A stretch of 64,000 nucleotides of DNA from Isoalcanivorax pacificus W11-5 (lineage in GTDB: Bacteria > Pseudomonadota > Gammaproteobacteria > Pseudomonadales > Alcanivoracaceae). Positions within the stretch are counted from its first letter, which is position 1. Every line of letters starts with the position of its first letter. This document shows, in pieces, positions 18,569 to 28,846 of the stretch. The translations under genes were made by a program, and so were the position numbers. The notes under the pieces were generated by a model. That model worked only from the letters and a program-made list of their open reading frames with translations, was not told where the DNA came from and ran no database searches. The stretch spans positions 3,984,994 to 4,048,993 of the forward strand of contig NZ_CP004387.1 of NCBI RefSeq assembly GCF_000299335.2, given 5' to 3'.

Positions 18569-19111
18569 GCCTGTACGGGCCACCTGCAGAAAGCGGGGGT
18601 CATCGGCCAGCCGGAACAGACTCAGTACCGGCCAGTATTCGTTGTCACGCTGATACGCCCCGAGGGTATAGGGGCGCACGGCGTCATCCAGTGCCGGCGC
18701 TTCCGGCACATAGCCATCCACGGGAAAGTGCTGCATGCCCAGCACGTCATCCACGGTCAGCCCGGTGTACAGCTCGCCCTCGTCGATCACCAGCAGGCGC
18801 CGGCGGCGCTCCTGCAGGGCAGTGGGCTTGTCCAGGAAGCCGGTGAGGTCCATCACCGTCATCAGGCGGCCACGCACGTTGGCCACGCCCTTCATCCAGT
18901 TCAGCACACCCGGCACCCGGGTATAGGGGGGGACTTTGAGAATTTCGGAGACTTCGTCGAGCGGCGCCACATAGCGCACGCCGTCCAGCGTGAAGCCGAT
19001 ACCGCTCCAGTACTGGACCAGATCCTGCTGCGACGGCAGCGCCGCGGCCTTTTCCCGGCAGCGGACGTAGTATTCCGCCAGCTTGATGTAGGCCGCTGAT
19101 GCCGCGCTCAT
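18566..19111 (-). CDS. pilI: PilI, CheW-like adaptor of the Pil-Chp system
   Basis: 181 residues forming a CheW domain: IGFTLDGVRYVAPLDEVSEI, then PGVLNWMKGVANVRG, and RRLLVIDEGELYTGLTVDDV. It couples PilJ to ChpA. It follows pilH by 23 bases. The stop codon TAG lies at the junction with the 153-bp element: T and A come from the TA target and G from the element's first base. The last residues (QVARTG) may therefore differ from the ancestral end. Confidence 0.93.
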   Translation of the reverse strand: MSAASAAYIKLAEYYVRCREKAAALPSQQDLVQYWSGIGFTLDGVRYVAPLDEVSEILKVPPYTRVPGVLNWMKGVANVRGRLMTVMDLTGFLDKPTALQERRRRLLVIDEGELYTGLTVDDVLGMQHFPVDGYVPEAPALDDAVRPYTLGAYQRDNEYWPVLSLFRLADDPRFLQVARTG

Positions 19112-19134
19112 CCCTCTTCCCCCAATATCACCGG

Positions 19135-19503
19135 TCAGCCGGCGACGAGCAGCCGGTCGACCGTGCTGATCAGCACGGATTCATCCACCGGTTTGGTCAG
19201 GTAATCGCGCGCGCCCTGGCGCTTGCCCCAGACGCGATCCGTTTCCTGGTCCTTGGTCGTCACGATCACGATCGGAATATCCGCAGTGTCCGCACCCTTG
19301 GTCAGTTGCCGGGTTGCCTGGAAGCCGTTCAGGCCCGGCATCACCACGTCCATCAGTACCAGGTCCGGGTGTTCGGCACGGGCTACCGCCACGCCGTCTG
19401 CCCCGTTCGCCGCTTCCAGCACCTCATGCCCGTGTTTTTCGAGGATCTCCCGGAATTTGTAGGTCTCCGTGGGAGAATCATCCACGATCAGAATGCGTGC
19501 CAT
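19135..19503 (-). CDS. pilH: PilH, CheY-like response regulator
   Basis: 122 residues forming a single receiver domain: acidic pair Asp8-Asp9 (LIVDDSPTE), phospho-acceptor Asp52 (LVLMDVVMPG) and the conserved Lys in YLTKPVDE. The ATG at 19503 has a GAGGA ribosome site; the frame is open upstream but has no start signal. PilH acts on PilT-linked retraction and works against PilG in known systems. It lies 40 bases after pilG and 23 bases before pilI. Confidence 0.94.
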   Translation of the reverse strand: MARILIVDDSPTETYKFREILEKHGHEVLEAANGADGVAVARAEHPDLVLMDVVMPGLNGFQATRQLTKGADTADIPIVIVTTKDQETDRVWGKRQGARDYLTKPVDESVLISTVDRLLVAG

Positions 19504-19543
19504 AGTGTCCTCTTGGTTAGCCGCCGGTCGTCCGACGCACCGG

Positions 19544-19927
19544 CTAGTTAGCCATATACTCGCGAATCGCGCCAAGCAGCTCTTCTTTCGAGAACGGCTT
19601 GGTCAGGTACTCGTCCGACCCCACGATGCGCCCCTTGGCCTTGTCGAACAGGCCGTCCTTGCTGGAGAGCATGATAACCGGGGTGTCCTTGAATGCGCTG
19701 TTGTTCTTGATCAACGCGCAGGTCTGATAACCGTCCAGACGCGGCATCATGATGTCGACGAAGATGATGTTGGGCTTGGTATCGGCGATCTTGGCCAGCG
19801 CGTCGAAGCCGTCGGTTGCGGTGATCACCGTGCAACCGGCCTTTTGCAACAAGGTTTCTGCGGTGCGACGGATCGTTTTCGAATCGTCGATCACCATTAC
19901 CTTGAGATCCTGGAAGTTATCAGTCAT
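19544..19927 (-). CDS. pilG: PilG, CheY-like response regulator
   Basis: 127 residues, a stand-alone receiver with Asp14-Asp15 (VMVIDDSKT), phospho-acceptor Asp58 (IIFVDIMMPRLDG) and Lys110 (YLTKPFSK). It is the output regulator for pilus extension and, in Pseudomonas, for cAMP signalling through FimL/CyaB. It is the first gene of the minus-strand pil-chp cluster and is transcribed divergently from gshB. Confidence 0.95.
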   Translation of the reverse strand: MTDNFQDLKVMVIDDSKTIRRTAETLLQKAGCTVITATDGFDALAKIADTKPNIIFVDIMMPRLDGYQTCALIKNNSAFKDTPVIMLSSKDGLFDKAKGRIVGSDEYLTKPFSKEELLGAIREYMAN

Positions 19928-20156
19928 GGAAACTGCCTTTAACCGTGATCCGAAGTGGAAGGCTTCAAGTTATTGTATTAATTGCCTTTTATTCTGCAGA
20001 CTGGCAGCGTTACCCAGTTCTCCGCGCCTTGCGGATGGTTTTAACACAGTTTCAACATTCAATCCATAAGGCACTGGCAGCGTTGAGAAAACGCTCTCAT
20101 GGCGCGGTGCTCCCGGCGTTGCTAACATGTGCCGGCCAGCCTGCCGGGAGCACCGC
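19928..20156. promoter_or_regulatory. Divergent pilG / gshB control region
   Basis: 229 bases between two divergent starts, AT-rich near 19970-20060 compared with both genes. It must hold the promoters of the pil-chp operon (minus) and of gshB (plus). On the minus strand a TACAAT -10-like hexamer can be seen at about 19972-19977, but no good -35 accompanies it. On the plus strand only the gshB ribosome site CGGGAG (20145-20150) is clear. No coding frame of note. Confidence 0.45.
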
Positions 20157-21110
20157 ATGTCCATCACCATCGGGGTCGTCATGGACCCCATCGACCACAT
20201 CAAGCCCTGGAAAGACAGCACCTTCGCCATGCTGCTGGAAGCACAGCGTCGTGACTGGGCCGTGATGTACATGGAGCCCGGCGATCTGTACGTGCGTGAC
20301 GGCCGCACCTGGGCCATTGCGCGGCCACTGACCGTGACCGACCGGCTGGAAAACTGGTTCGACCTCGGCGAGCCACGCAATCTGGACCTGGCCGATCTGG
20401 AAATGGTGCTGATGCGCCAGGACCCGCCGTTCAACAATGAGTACATCTACACCACTTACCTGCTGGAAAAAGCCGAGCGCGAGGGCGTGCTGGTGGTCAA
20501 CCGCCCCGGCAGCGTGCGCGACTGCAACGAGAAACTGTTCGCCACCGAGTTCCCGCAGTGCTGTGCCCCGACCCTGGTGACCAGCCGCGCCGATCTGCTG
20601 CGGCAGTTTGTACGGGAATTCGGTGACACCGTGATGAAGCCGCTGGACGGCATGGGCGGCAGCAATATCTTCCGGGTACAGAACGAGAGCCCGAACATCT
20701 CGGTGGTGATCGAAGTGCTCACCCACCAGGGCAAGACGCCGATCATGGTGCAGCGCTACATTCCCGAGATCACCCAGGGCGACAAGCGCATCCTGATGAT
20801 CAACGGCGAGCCGGTGCCCTACGCGCTGGCGCGCATTCCCCGCGAAGGCGAGCTGCGTGGCAACCTGGCCGCCGGTGGCACCGGCGAAGGCCGCGAACTG
20901 AGCGAGCGCGACCGCTGGATCTGCGAGCAGGTAGGCCCGACGCTGCGCCGCAAGGGGCTCTACTTCGTAGGCCTGGACGTGATCGGCGATTACCTGACCG
21001 AAATCAATGTCACCAGCCCGACCTGCATTCGCGAGCTGGACAAGATCTACGGCATCAATATCGCCGGGCAACTGTTCGACCAGTTGCTGGAACTGAAAGC
21101 CACCGCCTGA
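20157..21110 (+). CDS. gshB: Glutathione synthetase
   Basis: 317 residues, one more than E. coli GshB. It ligates gamma-glutamylcysteine and glycine using ATP. The start is the ATG at 20157, where MSITIGVVMDPIDHIKPWKD gives the family N-terminus and GGGAG lies 7 bases upstream. ATP-grasp signatures are visible: GDTVMKPLDGMGGSNIF, MVQRYIPEITQGDKRI and the metal/ATP segment LYFVGLDVIGDYLTEINVTSP. It is divergent from pilG and followed by tonB, as in P. aeruginosa. Confidence 0.97.
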   Translation: MSITIGVVMDPIDHIKPWKDSTFAMLLEAQRRDWAVMYMEPGDLYVRDGRTWAIARPLTVTDRLENWFDLGEPRNLDLADLEMVLMRQDPPFNNEYIYTTYLLEKAEREGVLVVNRPGSVRDCNEKLFATEFPQCCAPTLVTSRADLLRQFVREFGDTVMKPLDGMGGSNIFRVQNESPNISVVIEVLTHQGKTPIMVQRYIPEITQGDKRILMINGEPVPYALARIPREGELRGNLAAGGTGEGRELSERDRWICEQVGPTLRRKGLYFVGLDVIGDYLTEINVTSPTCIRELDKIYGINIAGQLFDQLLELKATA

Positions 21111-21240
21111 TCCCGCCGGCGCGCAAGCAAGAATGCGACGCCGGGAATGGACAAGGTGCACGCCCGGCGGCAGACTCCCCGGCACGCTACCAGCGGCCGG
21201 CCATGTACCGCGCCGCGCAGTCACGGAACCGATCCAGCCG

Positions 21241-22122
21241 ATGAGCCAGACCCAGAGCCCAGTTTCGCCGGCCGACCGCCTCAGCTTCACGCTGTTTCTG
21301 GCCGTGGCCGTGCACGCCACGCTGATCTTCGGGCTGGGGTTCGCGCAGGAGAAGCCCGCCGCCGCGGCCCGCACCCTGGAAGTCACTATCGCCCGTCATC
21401 AGGCCGAACGCCCGGTGGAAGACGCCGACTTTCTCGCCCAGGCCGACCAGGAAGGCTCCGGTGACCAGGCCGACAAGGCCGAGCTGACCACCACCGAGCT
21501 GGCCGATTTCGCCGACAGCAAGGTCGAGCGCGTGCAATTGCAGGCCCCCAGCGTCACCGAACCGCGCCAGTACCAGCCCCAGCGCCTGGTGATCACGACC
21601 CAGGGCGAATCACCGCGCAAGGTCAGTGTCCGCACGCCGGACGACGACAACCCCGCGCGCCCGCTGCCGATCAGCGACACCCATTCCCTCGCTGCACTGA
21701 GCCAGGAAATCGCCAGCCTGCAGGCACGCCTGGACAATCAGCGCCAAGCCTATGCCAAGCGCCCGCGCATTCACCGCCTCACCTCGGTGTCGGCCAAGGC
21801 CCATTTTGAAGCCCTCTATATCGATGCCTTCCGGCGAGACGTGGAGGCCATGGGCACCCGGCACTTCCCCCGCCGTGCCCTCACCGAACAGAAATTCGGC
21901 AACGTACGCCTGATGGTGGCCATCAATGCCGACGGCAGCGTGCGCGAGATCAATGTCCTGCAGTCCTCCGGGCACGGTTTCCTGGACGAAGCCGCCGTGC
22001 AAAGTGTGCGCCTGGCCGCGCCGTTCTCGCCCTTTTCGACGGAGATGCGCGAGAAAGCCGATGTGCTGGAAATCATCCGCACCTGGAAGTTCGACCCTGA
22101 CCAGATCGTCTCCAGCCACTGA
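21241..22122 (+). CDS. tonB: TonB-family energy transducer (TonB3-type)
   Basis: The start is set at the ATG at 21241 (293 residues), which puts the single membrane anchor near residues 14-34. The upstream in-frame ATG at 21133 would give a long unnatural leader. A periplasmic region rich in charged residues and Gln follows, then a TonB C-terminal domain (from about FEALYIDAFRRD; core RLMVAINADGSVREINVLQS; end IRTWKFDPDQI). The position between gshB and yqgE, next to pilG, is that of P. aeruginosa tonB3 (PA0406), which is known to be needed for twitching and pilus assembly, so a role in pilus biology and not iron uptake is likely (inference). The ribosome site is weak. Confidence 0.88.
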   Translation: MSQTQSPVSPADRLSFTLFLAVAVHATLIFGLGFAQEKPAAAARTLEVTIARHQAERPVEDADFLAQADQEGSGDQADKAELTTTELADFADSKVERVQLQAPSVTEPRQYQPQRLVITTQGESPRKVSVRTPDDDNPARPLPISDTHSLAALSQEIASLQARLDNQRQAYAKRPRIHRLTSVSAKAHFEALYIDAFRRDVEAMGTRHFPRRALTEQKFGNVRLMVAINADGSVREINVLQSSGHGFLDEAAVQSVRLAAPFSPFSTEMREKADVLEIIRTWKFDPDQIVSSH

Positions 22123-22168
22123 GCCGGCCAGCTTGCACCCCCGCCAGCAGGGTCGGATACTGCACCCC

Positions 22169-22738
22169 ATGGACCCTACAAGCCTCGCGCATCATCTGCT
22201 GATCGCCATGCCCCAGCTCGACGACCCGGGCTTTGGGCAGACGGTCACCTATATCATCGAGCACGACGAGCAGGGGGCCATGGGCCTGACCCTGAACCGC
22301 CCGCTGGAGCACATCAACCTCAGCCGCGTGCTCGACAGCATGAAGATCACACCACGCGTGCCGGTCCCCGATGAGGTCCATCCGGTGGTCGCCGGGGGCC
22401 CGGTGAACACCCAGACCGGCTTCATCCTGCACCCGCCCTGCGAACAGATGTGGCACTCCACCGTGGTCCTGCAATCCGGCCTGTGGCTGACCACTTCGAA
22501 AGATGTGCTGGAAGCCATCGCCTGCGGCCAGGGGCCCTCGCATTCCCTTGTCGCCCTGGGCTACGCAGGCTGGGAAGCCGGCCAGCTGGAACAGGAACTG
22601 GCCGAAAACGCCTGGCTCACCACACCGGCCCAGCCGGAGATGGTGTTCGACGTACCGTTCGCCGAGCGCTGGCATGCGGCGGCCAGGCAGATCGGCATTG
22701 ATCTGCATCTGATTTCCACCCAGGCGGGACACAGCTGA
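22169..22738 (+). CDS. yqgE: YqgE/AlgH family protein (DUF179)
   Basis: 189 residues starting MDPTSLAHHLLIAMPQL with the family's hallmark strings DPGFGQTVTYIIEHD, GAMGLTLNRP and VVAGGPVNTQTGFILH. The molecular function of the family is not settled; in Pseudomonas AlgH influences alginate and redox traits. The gene begins 46 bases after tonB and is followed by ruvX, an arrangement conserved across gammaproteobacteria. The start at 22169 was chosen because it gives the family length; its ribosome site is weak. Confidence 0.94.
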   Translation: MDPTSLAHHLLIAMPQLDDPGFGQTVTYIIEHDEQGAMGLTLNRPLEHINLSRVLDSMKITPRVPVPDEVHPVVAGGPVNTQTGFILHPPCEQMWHSTVVLQSGLWLTTSKDVLEAIACGQGPSHSLVALGYAGWEAGQLEQELAENAWLTTPAQPEMVFDVPFAERWHAAARQIGIDLHLISTQAGHS

Positions 22739-22812
22739 GTGACGGGAAAGCTGTCCAGCGCGCCGCCTGCGGCGATACCCGTCGCCGGCCCAACCGTTGG
22801 CACAGACACCCC

Positions 22813-23235
22813 ATGACCACCACCCTGCTCGCCTTCGATTTCGGCACCCGCAAGATCGGCCTGGCCAGCGGCCAGTCGCTGACCGGCACCGGCTCACCGC
22901 TGCCGGCGCTGCCGTGCCGCGAGGGCATCCCCGACTGGGAACAGGTGCGGCGCCTGCTGGCGGAATGGCAACCCGACCTCCTGCTGGTCGGCCTGCCGCT
23001 GAACATGGACGGCACCGACAGCGACCTGAGCCAGCGCGCCCGCCGTTTCGCCGGCCGCCTCAAGGGCCGCTTCGGCAAACCCGTGCAACTGATCGACGAA
23101 CGCCTCTCCACCCGCGAGGCCCGCGACCGCCTCGGTGATCACTACCGTGGCGGCAGCGATCCGCGCGTGGACAGCATGGCGGCCGTTTTGCTTATAGAAT
23201 CCTTCTTCAACGATGGCGCCGGAGAAGCCGTGTGA
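22813..23235 (+). CDS. ruvX: RuvX/YqgF Holliday-junction resolvase-like nuclease
   Basis: 140 residues with the RNase-H-like fold signature [17 protein letters not shown] (catalytic Asp), [15 protein letters not shown] and the later acidic site [11 protein letters not shown]. Members process pre-16S rRNA ends or resolve junctions. The last four bases overlap the GTG start of pyrR (GTGA), showing translational coupling. Confidence 0.94.
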   Translation: MTTTLLAFDFGTRKIGLASGQSLTGTGSPLPALPCREGIPDWEQVRRLLAEWQPDLLLVGLPLNMDGTDSDLSQRARRFAGRLKGRFGKPVQLIDERLSTREARDRLGDHYRGGSDPRVDSMAAVLLIESFFNDGAGEAV

Positions 23236-23747
23236 GTGATTTCAGCAGTGCCCATATCGACCAGTTGCTTGAACGCATGGCCACCGAGCTGCATGCACAC
23301 CTGGCGAAACGTCGCATCAGCCAGCATGTCCTGGTCGGCATCCATTCCGGCGGCGCCTGGGTGGCCGAAGCGCTGCACACCAAGCTGAGCGACAGCGCAC
23401 CACCGGGCACTCTGGACATCAGCTTCTACCGCGACGACTTCTCCCGTCGCGGCCTGCACCCGAAAGTGAAGCCCACCACCCTGCCGTTTGATATCGACGA
23501 TGCCCATGTGGTGCTGGTGGACGACGTGCTGATGAGCGGGCGCACCGTGCGGGCGGCCCTCAACGAACTGTTCGACTACGGCCGCCCTGCCAGCGTCACC
23601 CTGGCGGTGCTGTTCGACATCGGACAAAGAGAATTGCCGTTTGCCGCCGATATTTGTGGCGAACACTTGGCACTGGACCCGCAACAGCGGGTAGAATTGC
23701 GCGGGCCCGCCCCTCTCACGGCGGACATTCTGGACATGAAGGCCTGA
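23232..23747 (+). CDS. pyrR: PyrR, pyrimidine operon regulator / uracil phosphoribosyltransferase
   Basis: 171 residues, GTG start overlapping ruvX by 4 bases. The phosphoribosyltransferase PRPP loop is [18 protein letters not shown]. An early [10 protein letters not shown] and the [11 protein letters not shown] segment match PyrR. In Gram-positives it binds pyr mRNA; in pseudomonads its regulatory role differs. No obvious attenuator hairpin with PyrR-binding consensus was noticed upstream of pyrB, which starts 1 base after the pyrR stop. Confidence 0.95.
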   Translation: MSDFSSAHIDQLLERMATELHAHLAKRRISQHVLVGIHSGGAWVAEALHTKLSDSAPPGTLDISFYRDDFSRRGLHPKVKPTTLPFDIDDAHVVLVDDVLMSGRTVRAALNELFDYGRPASVTLAVLFDIGQRELPFAADICGEHLALDPQQRVELRGPAPLTADILDMKA

Positions 23748-23748
23748 C

Positions 23749-24768
23749 ATGAGCGATCCGGCACCGGATACCCTGCAGCTCACCGGCACTGGCCGGCTCC
23801 GCAACTTTATCGGCATTGACGGCCTGCCCCGCGCGATCCTCGAAGAAATCCTCGACACCGCCGCCTCGTTCGTCGACGTGGGCGACCGCGCCATCAAGAA
23901 AGTACCGCTGCTGCGTGGCAAGACGGTGATCAACCTGTTCTTCGAGGCCAGCACCCGTACGCGCACCACCTTCGAGCTGGCCGCCAAGCGCCTGTCCGCC
24001 GACGTACTGAACATGGACATCGCCCGCTCCTCCACCAGCAAGGGCGAGTCGCTGATGGACATGCTGCGCAACCTGGAAGCCATGTCCGCCGACATGTTCA
24101 TCGTCCGCCACGGCGACTCCGGCGCCGCCCACTACATCGCCCGCCACGCGACCCCCGACGTGGCCATCATCAATGCCGGCGACGGGCGCCACGCGCACCC
24201 GACCCAGGCGATGCTCGACATGTACACCATCCGTCACTACAAGGGCCGCTTCGAGGGCCTGAAAGTGGCGATCATCGGCGACATCCTGCACTCGCGCGTG
24301 GCCCGCTCGCAGATCCACGCGCTGAACATTCTCGGCGCCGAAGAGGTGCGCGTGGTCGCACCGAAGACGCTGCTGCCGGTGGATATCGAAAGCCTGGGCG
24401 TCACCGTCTGCACCGATCTCAACCAGGGCCTGCGCGACGCCGACGTGGTGATCGCCCTGCGCCTGCAGAAAGAGCGCATGGACTCCGCGCTGCTGCCGTC
24501 GGAAAGCGAATTCTTCCGTCTCTACGGCCTGACCAACGACCGCCTGCGCGCCGCCCACCCGGACGCCATCGTGATGCACCCCGGCCCGATCAACCGCGGC
24601 GTGGAGATTGCCTCCGAAGTGGCCGACGGCGAGCGCTCGGTGATCCTGCACCAAGTCACCTTCGGCATCGCCGTGCGCATGGCCGTAATGTCCATGTGCA
24701 TGAGCGGCCGCGAAACCGAACGCGACGACAGCCTGACCCCGGAACGCCCGCATGCAACCACGCGCTGA
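23749..24768 (+). CDS. pyrB: Aspartate carbamoyltransferase catalytic subunit
   Basis: 339 residues. It forms N-carbamoyl-aspartate in pyrimidine synthesis. Carbamoyl-phosphate site [19 protein letters not shown], aspartate-side loop [11 protein letters not shown] with STSKGES, and [11 protein letters not shown] near the end are all intact. It shares 17 bases with pyrC', so the two products are made together. This fits the class A ATCase of Pseudomonas, in which catalytic chains assemble with an inactive dihydroorotase-like chain. Confidence 0.97.
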   Translation: MSDPAPDTLQLTGTGRLRNFIGIDGLPRAILEEILDTAASFVDVGDRAIKKVPLLRGKTVINLFFEASTRTRTTFELAAKRLSADVLNMDIARSSTSKGESLMDMLRNLEAMSADMFIVRHGDSGAAHYIARHATPDVAIINAGDGRHAHPTQAMLDMYTIRHYKGRFEGLKVAIIGDILHSRVARSQIHALNILGAEEVRVVAPKTLLPVDIESLGVTVCTDLNQGLRDADVVIALRLQKERMDSALLPSESEFFRLYGLTNDRLRAAHPDAIVMHPGPINRGVEIASEVADGERSVILHQVTFGIAVRMAVMSMCMSGRETERDDSLTPERPHATTR

Positions 24769-26035
24769 CCTGCTGATCCGCAAGGCCCGGGTGATCGACC
24801 CGGCCACCGGCCGCGACGAGATCGCCGACCTGCTGGTGGAAGGCGGCCGCCTGAGCCGCATCGGCGCCAGCCTGGATGCGCCCGGCGCCGAGCTGTTCGA
24901 CGCCGACGGCCTGTGGCTGATCCCCGGCCTGGTCGACACTTGCATCCGCCTGCCGGAACCCGCCAGCGGCCGCGCCGGCAGCATCGCCAGCGAAACCCGC
25001 GCCGCCGCCAGCGGCGGCATCACCCACATGGCCGCCCTGCCGGACACCGACCCGGTGGCCGACAACCCGGCCGTGGTGCGGCTGATTCGCGAACGCGCCA
25101 TCAAGGCCGGCTTCGCCCGCGTGATGCCCATTGCCGCCCTGACCCAGGGCCTCGCCGGCAGCCAGCTTTCCGAAATGCAGACCCTGAAAGAAATGGGCTG
25201 CATCGCCGTCGGCAACGCTGGCCACCGGGTGCAGGACGCACTGGTACTCAAGCGCTGTCTGGAATACGCCGCCACGTTTGATCTGCTGGTGATTTTCCGT
25301 CCGCAGGACGGTGCGCTCAGTGCCGGCGGCTGCACCCACGAAGGCCCGGTCGCCTCGCGCCTGGGCCTGCCCGGCATCCCCGCCGTGGCGGAAACCGTGG
25401 ACCTGGCCCGCGCCCTGCTGCTGGTGGAAGCTACCGGTGTACGCGCCCACTTCCATCAACTGAGCTGCGCTGCCAGCGTGGAGCTGCTGCGCGATGCCCG
25501 CGCCCGTGGCCTGCCGGTAACCGCAGACGTGAGCGTGCATCACCTGCTGCTGGATGAATACGCCATCGAAGGCTTCAACAGCCTCTGCCATATCGACCCG
25601 CCGCTGCGTCGCCGGGAAGACCGTGCCGCCCTGCTGGCGGCGGTGGCCGACGGCACCATCGATGCGATCTGCTCGCAGCACACGCCGCTGAGTTCCTCCG
25701 CCAAACTGGCCCCCTTCCCGGCCACAAAACCCGGCATTTCCGGGCTGGATACGCTGCTGTCGCTGACACTCAAGCTGGTCGAGGAACAAAAACTGCCGCT
25801 GATGCGCGCCCTGGATGCCCTGACCCAGGCACCGGCCCGCTGCCTCGGCTTGCCGGTGGGCAATCTGGAGAACGGACGGCTGGCCAGCCTGTGCGTGGTG
25901 GATGGCAAGGCACAGCGTGTGCCGGAAGACGACTGGCTGTCGGCGGGCAAGAACTCGCCCTGGCTGTCGGAAAGCCTGCCCGGTGCCGTGCGGCTGACGG
26001 TCTGCGAAGGGAAAGTGACCTGGCTGTCCGATTGA
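24752..26035 (+). CDS. pyrC': PyrC', inactive dihydroorotase homologue (ATCase partner)
   Basis: 427 residues with amidohydrolase fold. The zinc motif expected after PGLVD (H-x-H) reads C64-I-R66 in [10 protein letters not shown], so both His ligands are gone. The late catalytic D-H-A-P motif reads SQHTP, so the Asp is lost too. The protein should not hydrolyse dihydroorotate. In P. aeruginosa the same kind of pseudo-enzyme is needed structurally for the dodecameric ATCase, and the 17-base overlap with pyrB supports that role. A real PyrC should be encoded elsewhere in the genome. Confidence 0.93.
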   Translation: MQPRADLLIRKARVIDPATGRDEIADLLVEGGRLSRIGASLDAPGAELFDADGLWLIPGLVDTCIRLPEPASGRAGSIASETRAAASGGITHMAALPDTDPVADNPAVVRLIRERAIKAGFARVMPIAALTQGLAGSQLSEMQTLKEMGCIAVGNAGHRVQDALVLKRCLEYAATFDLLVIFRPQDGALSAGGCTHEGPVASRLGLPGIPAVAETVDLARALLLVEATGVRAHFHQLSCAASVELLRDARARGLPVTADVSVHHLLLDEYAIEGFNSLCHIDPPLRRREDRAALLAAVADGTIDAICSQHTPLSSSAKLAPFPATKPGISGLDTLLSLTLKLVEEQKLPLMRALDALTQAPARCLGLPVGNLENGRLASLCVVDGKAQRVPEDDWLSAGKNSPWLSESLPGAVRLTVCEGKVTWLSD

Positions 26036-26290
26036 CGCCGCCCGGGCGCGCATTCGACATCCCCGCCCTCGTCCCGTACCATGCGCGCCTTGCTTCACAA
26101 CCCGATACTCTGATGATCGTGATCTCCTCCCGGCGGCCTACGCCACCCTAGTTTCTCGCCCCCTCCTACCGGCTTCGTGCCTGTAACGCACCCGTGTGTC
26201 CGCGCGGGGCTGCGCGCTGTGCTGCTGTGTCATCGCGCTGAACGCCGCCCGACTGCGGGCATTCCATCCCTTTTTCCGGAATAACGATCC

Positions 26291-27778
26291 ATGTGGCATG
26301 CTCTTCACCAGAACTGGTTCTCTAACCTGCGTGGCGACCTGCTCGCCGGTCTTGTTGTCGCCCTGGCGCTGATCCCCGAGGCCATCGCCTTCTCCATCAT
26401 CGCCGGCGTGGACCCGAAAGTCGGCCTGTACGCATCATTCTGTATCGCCGTGGTCACCGCCTTCGTGGGTGGCCGGCCCGGCATGATTTCCGCCGCCACC
26501 GGCGCCATGGCGCTGCTGATGATCACCCTGGTGAAAAGCCACGGCCTGGAATACCTGCTCGCCGCCACCCTGCTCTGCGGCGTACTGCAAATCGGCGCCG
26601 GGTACCTGAAGCTCGGCAGCCTGATGCGGTTTGTCTCCCGCTCCGTGGTCACCGGCTTCGTCAATGCACTGGCCATCCTGATCTTCATGGCGCAGTTACC
26701 GGAGCTGACCAATGTGACCTGGCATGTGTACGCCATGACCGCGGCCGGGCTGGGTATCATTTATCTGTTTCCCTATGTGCCGTTGCTTGGCCGGCTGATT
26801 CCCTCTCCCCTCATCTGCATCGTCGTCCTGACCCTGGTCGCCTGGCTGGCGGGGCTGGATATCCGCACCGTAGGCGACATGGGTGAACTGCCAGATACCC
26901 TGCCGGTATTTCTGTGGCCGGATGTGCCGCTGAATCTTGAAACACTGCTGATCATCTTCCCCTATTCCGCCGCACTGGCTGTGGTCGGCCTGCTGGAATC
27001 CATGATGACCGCCACCATCGTCGATGACCTGACCGACACCGGCAGCGACAAGAACCGCGAGTGCAAAGGCCAGGGTGTCGCCAACATTGCCTCCGGGCTG
27101 ATCGGCGGCATGGCCGGCTGCGCCATGATCGGCCAGTCCATCATCAACGTGAAATCCGGTGGCCGCACCCGGCTCTCCAGTTTCACCGCCGGCTTTGTGC
27201 TGCTGATGATGGTGATCTTTCTCAGCGATCTGGTGTCGCAGATTCCCATGGCCGCGCTGGTGGCGGTGATGATAATGGTCTCCATCGGGACTTTTTCCTG
27301 GGATTCCCTGCGCAACCTGCGCAACTACCCGCTTTCCAGCAACATCGTCATGGTGGCCACCGTGGCGGTGGTGGTCGCCACGCATAACCTCGCCTACGGT
27401 GTAGGGGTGGGCGTGCTGCTGGCAGCATTGTTTTTCGCCAACAAGATCGGGCATTACCTCTATGTCGAATCCAGCATCGATGTAGATGGCCGGGAACGGC
27501 GCTATAACGTCATCGGACAGGTGTTCTTCTCCTCATCGGAGAAATTCGTTGCCGCCTTTGATTTCAAGGAAGCCATTGATAAGGTCGTGATTGACCTGCA
27601 CCGGGCACACTTCTGGGACATCACCTCCGTGGCCGCCCTGGACAAAGTGGTGATCAAGTTCCGGCGCGAAGGCACCGAAGTGGAAGTGCTCGGCCTCAAT
27701 GAAGCCAGTGCCACCATCGTCGACCGCTTCGGCGTGCACGACAAACCCGATGCCATTGACCAACTGATGGGGCACTGA
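26291..27778 (+). CDS. SulP-family anion transporter with C-terminal STAS domain
   Basis: 495 residues: about ten to twelve hydrophobic segments from residue ~15 to ~395, then a cytoplasmic STAS domain ([20 protein letters not shown]). The opening [24 protein letters not shown] is the SulP signature. Members carry sulfate, bicarbonate or dicarboxylates; the substrate cannot be read from the sequence. It is probably co-transcribed with the universal stress protein 41 bases downstream. The 255 bases upstream (26036-26290) hold no gene and no clear promoter. Confidence 0.92.
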   Translation: MWHALHQNWFSNLRGDLLAGLVVALALIPEAIAFSIIAGVDPKVGLYASFCIAVVTAFVGGRPGMISAATGAMALLMITLVKSHGLEYLLAATLLCGVLQIGAGYLKLGSLMRFVSRSVVTGFVNALAILIFMAQLPELTNVTWHVYAMTAAGLGIIYLFPYVPLLGRLIPSPLICIVVLTLVAWLAGLDIRTVGDMGELPDTLPVFLWPDVPLNLETLLIIFPYSAALAVVGLLESMMTATIVDDLTDTGSDKNRECKGQGVANIASGLIGGMAGCAMIGQSIINVKSGGRTRLSSFTAGFVLLMMVIFLSDLVSQIPMAALVAVMIMVSIGTFSWDSLRNLRNYPLSSNIVMVATVAVVVATHNLAYGVGVGVLLAALFFANKIGHYLYVESSIDVDGRERRYNVIGQVFFSSSEKFVAAFDFKEAIDKVVIDLHRAHFWDITSVAALDKVVIKFRREGTEVEVLGLNEASATIVDRFGVHDKPDAIDQLMGH

Positions 27779-27819
27779 GCATGACGACAAAGCGCTCCGG
27801 GCAACAGGAGATAACTACC

Positions 27820-28662
27820 ATGCCGCACCTGTTCGCCTGCATCGACGGCTCGCCCTCTTCGCCCGCCGTCTGCGATTACGCCGCCTGGGCCAGCCAGCGC
27901 CTGAGCACACCGCTGACACTGCTGCACGTGCTGGATCACCAGACCTATCCGGTTGCAGGCAACCTCACCGGCAACATCGGCCTCGGCAGCCGCGAGGCAT
28001 TGCTCACCGAACTGGCCGAACTGGACGAGCGCCGCAACAAACTGGCGCTCGAACAGGGCCGGCTGATGCTGGAAGCCGCGCGCGACCGCCTTGATGCGGA
28101 CGAGATTCGCCTCCGTCAACGCCACGGCGATCTGCTCGAATGCGTACTGGAACTGGAGCAGGACATCCGCCTGCTGGTCATGGGCCGGCAGGGCGACACC
28201 AGCGGCTTTCAGGGACGCGACATCGGCAGCCATCTGGAAAGCGTGATTCGCGCCCTGCACCGGCCCATTCTGGTATCGCCGGTTCAGTTCAGCGCCCCCA
28301 GAAGCGCCATGCTGGCCTACGACGGATCAGAAACAGTGCGCAAAGGCGTGCGGATGATCGCCGCCAGTCCCCTGTTCCGCGACATGTCGATCCATCTGGT
28401 GATGGTCGGCGCAGATACCAACGACGCCTGGGCACAACTGGAAGCCGGCCTGAACGTCCTGCGCGACGCGGGGCTGACTGCCGAGGCGGTGATTCGTCCC
28501 GGCGAGGTGGAACCGACGTTGCATGCCTATCAGCAGGATCACGGGATTGATCTGCTGGTGATGGGGGCGTATGGGCATTCCCGGATTCGGCAGTTTCTGG
28601 TGGGGAGTACTACGACGCAGATGTTGCGGACCGCGACTTCGGCGCTTTTGCTGCTGAGATAG
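27820..28662 (+). CDS. Universal stress protein with two tandem Usp domains
   Basis: 280 residues; start at the ATG at 27820, where CAGGAG lies 9 bases upstream. The first Usp domain is about residues 1-140 (HLFACIDGSPSSPAVCDYA; LLVMGRQGDTSG) and the second about 155-280 (AMLAYDGSETVRKGV; LLVMGAYGHSRIRQFLVGST). The C-terminal G-x2-G-x9-G-S/T ATP-binding pattern is clear in the second domain. Pairing with a SulP transporter is common in proteobacteria, which suggests regulation of or by the carrier (inference). Confidence 0.92.
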   Translation: MPHLFACIDGSPSSPAVCDYAAWASQRLSTPLTLLHVLDHQTYPVAGNLTGNIGLGSREALLTELAELDERRNKLALEQGRLMLEAARDRLDADEIRLRQRHGDLLECVLELEQDIRLLVMGRQGDTSGFQGRDIGSHLESVIRALHRPILVSPVQFSAPRSAMLAYDGSETVRKGVRMIAASPLFRDMSIHLVMVGADTNDAWAQLEAGLNVLRDAGLTAEAVIRPGEVEPTLHAYQQDHGIDLLVMGAYGHSRIRQFLVGSTTTQMLRTATSALLLLR

Positions 28663-28846
28663 GCGGCGGATGACTCCTCTGCCCGGAGTAATGCTCCTTA
28701 CCGAAAAAGGAAGACTCGTCGGACGCAACGACAAATGCAATGGTAGTAAGGGGTATCGTCCGGGGCTAGCTGGGATGCACGGGATTGGGTCGTGGCAGCG
28801 CTCCTTGCTGATTGAGTTGCCACCATAACCGAAACTCGCCAGGGGA

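Noticed and set aside
24656..26098. 480-codon minus-strand open frame
   Set aside because: Antisense to pyrC', rich in Gly/His/Gln, without recognisable fold. The neighbouring 23716-25377 minus frame is rejected for the same reason.
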